Program-made: the position numbers and the translations under genes
Shown here: positions 55,966 to 56,050 of the stretch, piece after piece
Layout of the letters: each line of letters begins with the position of its first letter
Position numbering within the stretch: position 1 is the first letter of the stretch
The notes under the pieces: model-generated
Database searches by the model: none
Told to the model about the DNA's origin: nothing
The model's input: only the letters and a program-made list of their open reading frames with translations
Origin: Alphaproteobacteria bacterium
GTDB lineage: Bacteria; Pseudomonadota; Alphaproteobacteria; UBA7985; JAUIBT01
DNA: 56,050 bases
Reading direction: 5' to 3'
NCBI GenBank assembly: GCA_030428565.1
Contig: JAUIDR010000021.1
Coordinates: forward strand, 1 to 56,050

Positions 55966-56050
55966 ATGACATCGCCCCAGACAGATGCTGCCCGCCTGAA
56001 CCTGGCCCTGACCGAGTTGCGCTTGCCCGCCATCAAAGCCCTCTGGCCAC
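55966..56050 (+). CDS. istB: IstB-like ATP-binding protein (IS21 helper), partial
   Basis: The 28 codons before the edge begin MTSPQTDAARLNLALTELRLPAIKALWP. The stretch DAARLNLALTELRLPAIK is close to the N-terminus of IstB helper ATPases of IS21 elements. GGAGG lies 8-11 bases before the ATG, partly inside the tail gene end. The partner istA, normally upstream, is absent. Only the N-terminus is visible, so the call rests on a short match. Confidence 0.5.
   Translation, partial: MTSPQTDAARLNLALTELRLPAIKALWP

Overview
The window looks like the chromosome of a GC-rich alphaproteobacterium. Supporting signs are the ftsK-lolA, crcB-rluC-HAD phosphatase and glnB-glnA gene orders, a DUF2125 protein, a DUF1127 small protein, a PaaI/PaaK pair and tRNAs with an encoded CCA. 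The order cannot be fixed from this sequence. Most of the first 44 kb is ordinary housekeeping and metabolic DNA. From about 44.6 kb to the right edge lies part of a short-tailed (podovirus-like) prophage that runs out of the window.

Layout. 1-900 holds unassigned sequence and a broken cupredoxin-like gene ending in a strong terminator. 1.1-3.1 kb is a paaI-paaK operon behind a palindromic promoter. 3.3-4.8 kb has a membrane transporter and an IS5-type transposase remnant. 4.9-9.5 kb reads leftward: class I aldolase, an AAA ATPase, DUF2125, a zinc-ribbon membrane protein and an acyltransferase. 9.7-13.9 kb reads rightward: glutathionyl-hydroquinone reductase, L,D-transpeptidase, CrcB, an RluA-type pseudouridine synthase and a HAD phosphatase. 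14.2-16.3 kb has an orphan cysteine-rich secreted protein and a UbiH-type hydroxylase. 16.8-29.9 kb reads rightward: amtB, a DapC-like aminotransferase, ftsK, lolA, glpK, rlmB, an alpha/beta hydrolase and aroA, with tRNA-Tyr on the opposite strand. 29.9-37.4 kb reads leftward: a PemK/MazF-like toxin with a possible antitoxin translationally coupled to chaC, then eda, an exported MsrA, a Tat-lipoprotein patatin, parE and a membrane-anchored M15 peptidase. 37.5-44.2 kb has a VOC protein, a DUF1127 protein, the glnB-glnA nitrogen operon with a near-perfect sigma-54 promoter, a small outer-membrane barrel, tRNA-His, argC and an acyltransferase.

Prophage. Its visible genes are a VRR-NUC-like protein with altered catalytic residues, an unknown CxxC protein, terminase small subunit, a terminase large subunit broken by an in-frame amber codon and a +1 frameshift, a block of five little-known genes, portal, a Bbp19-like protein, scaffold, a small protein, major capsid and tail tubular protein A. 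At the right edge an IstB-like (IS21 helper) gene starts. The broken terminase suggests a decaying element.

The most unusual property of the window as a whole is its load of short tandem repeats with 12-16 bp units. Inside genes (paaI, paaK, plsC, ftsK, parE and prophage genes) the period is a multiple of three and adds a low-complexity stretch to the protein. Between genes periods of 13, 14 and 16 bp are common. Nitrogen control is also well represented: glnB-glnA, amtB, sigma-54-type promoters, and a repeated GTCAA motif upstream of amtB.
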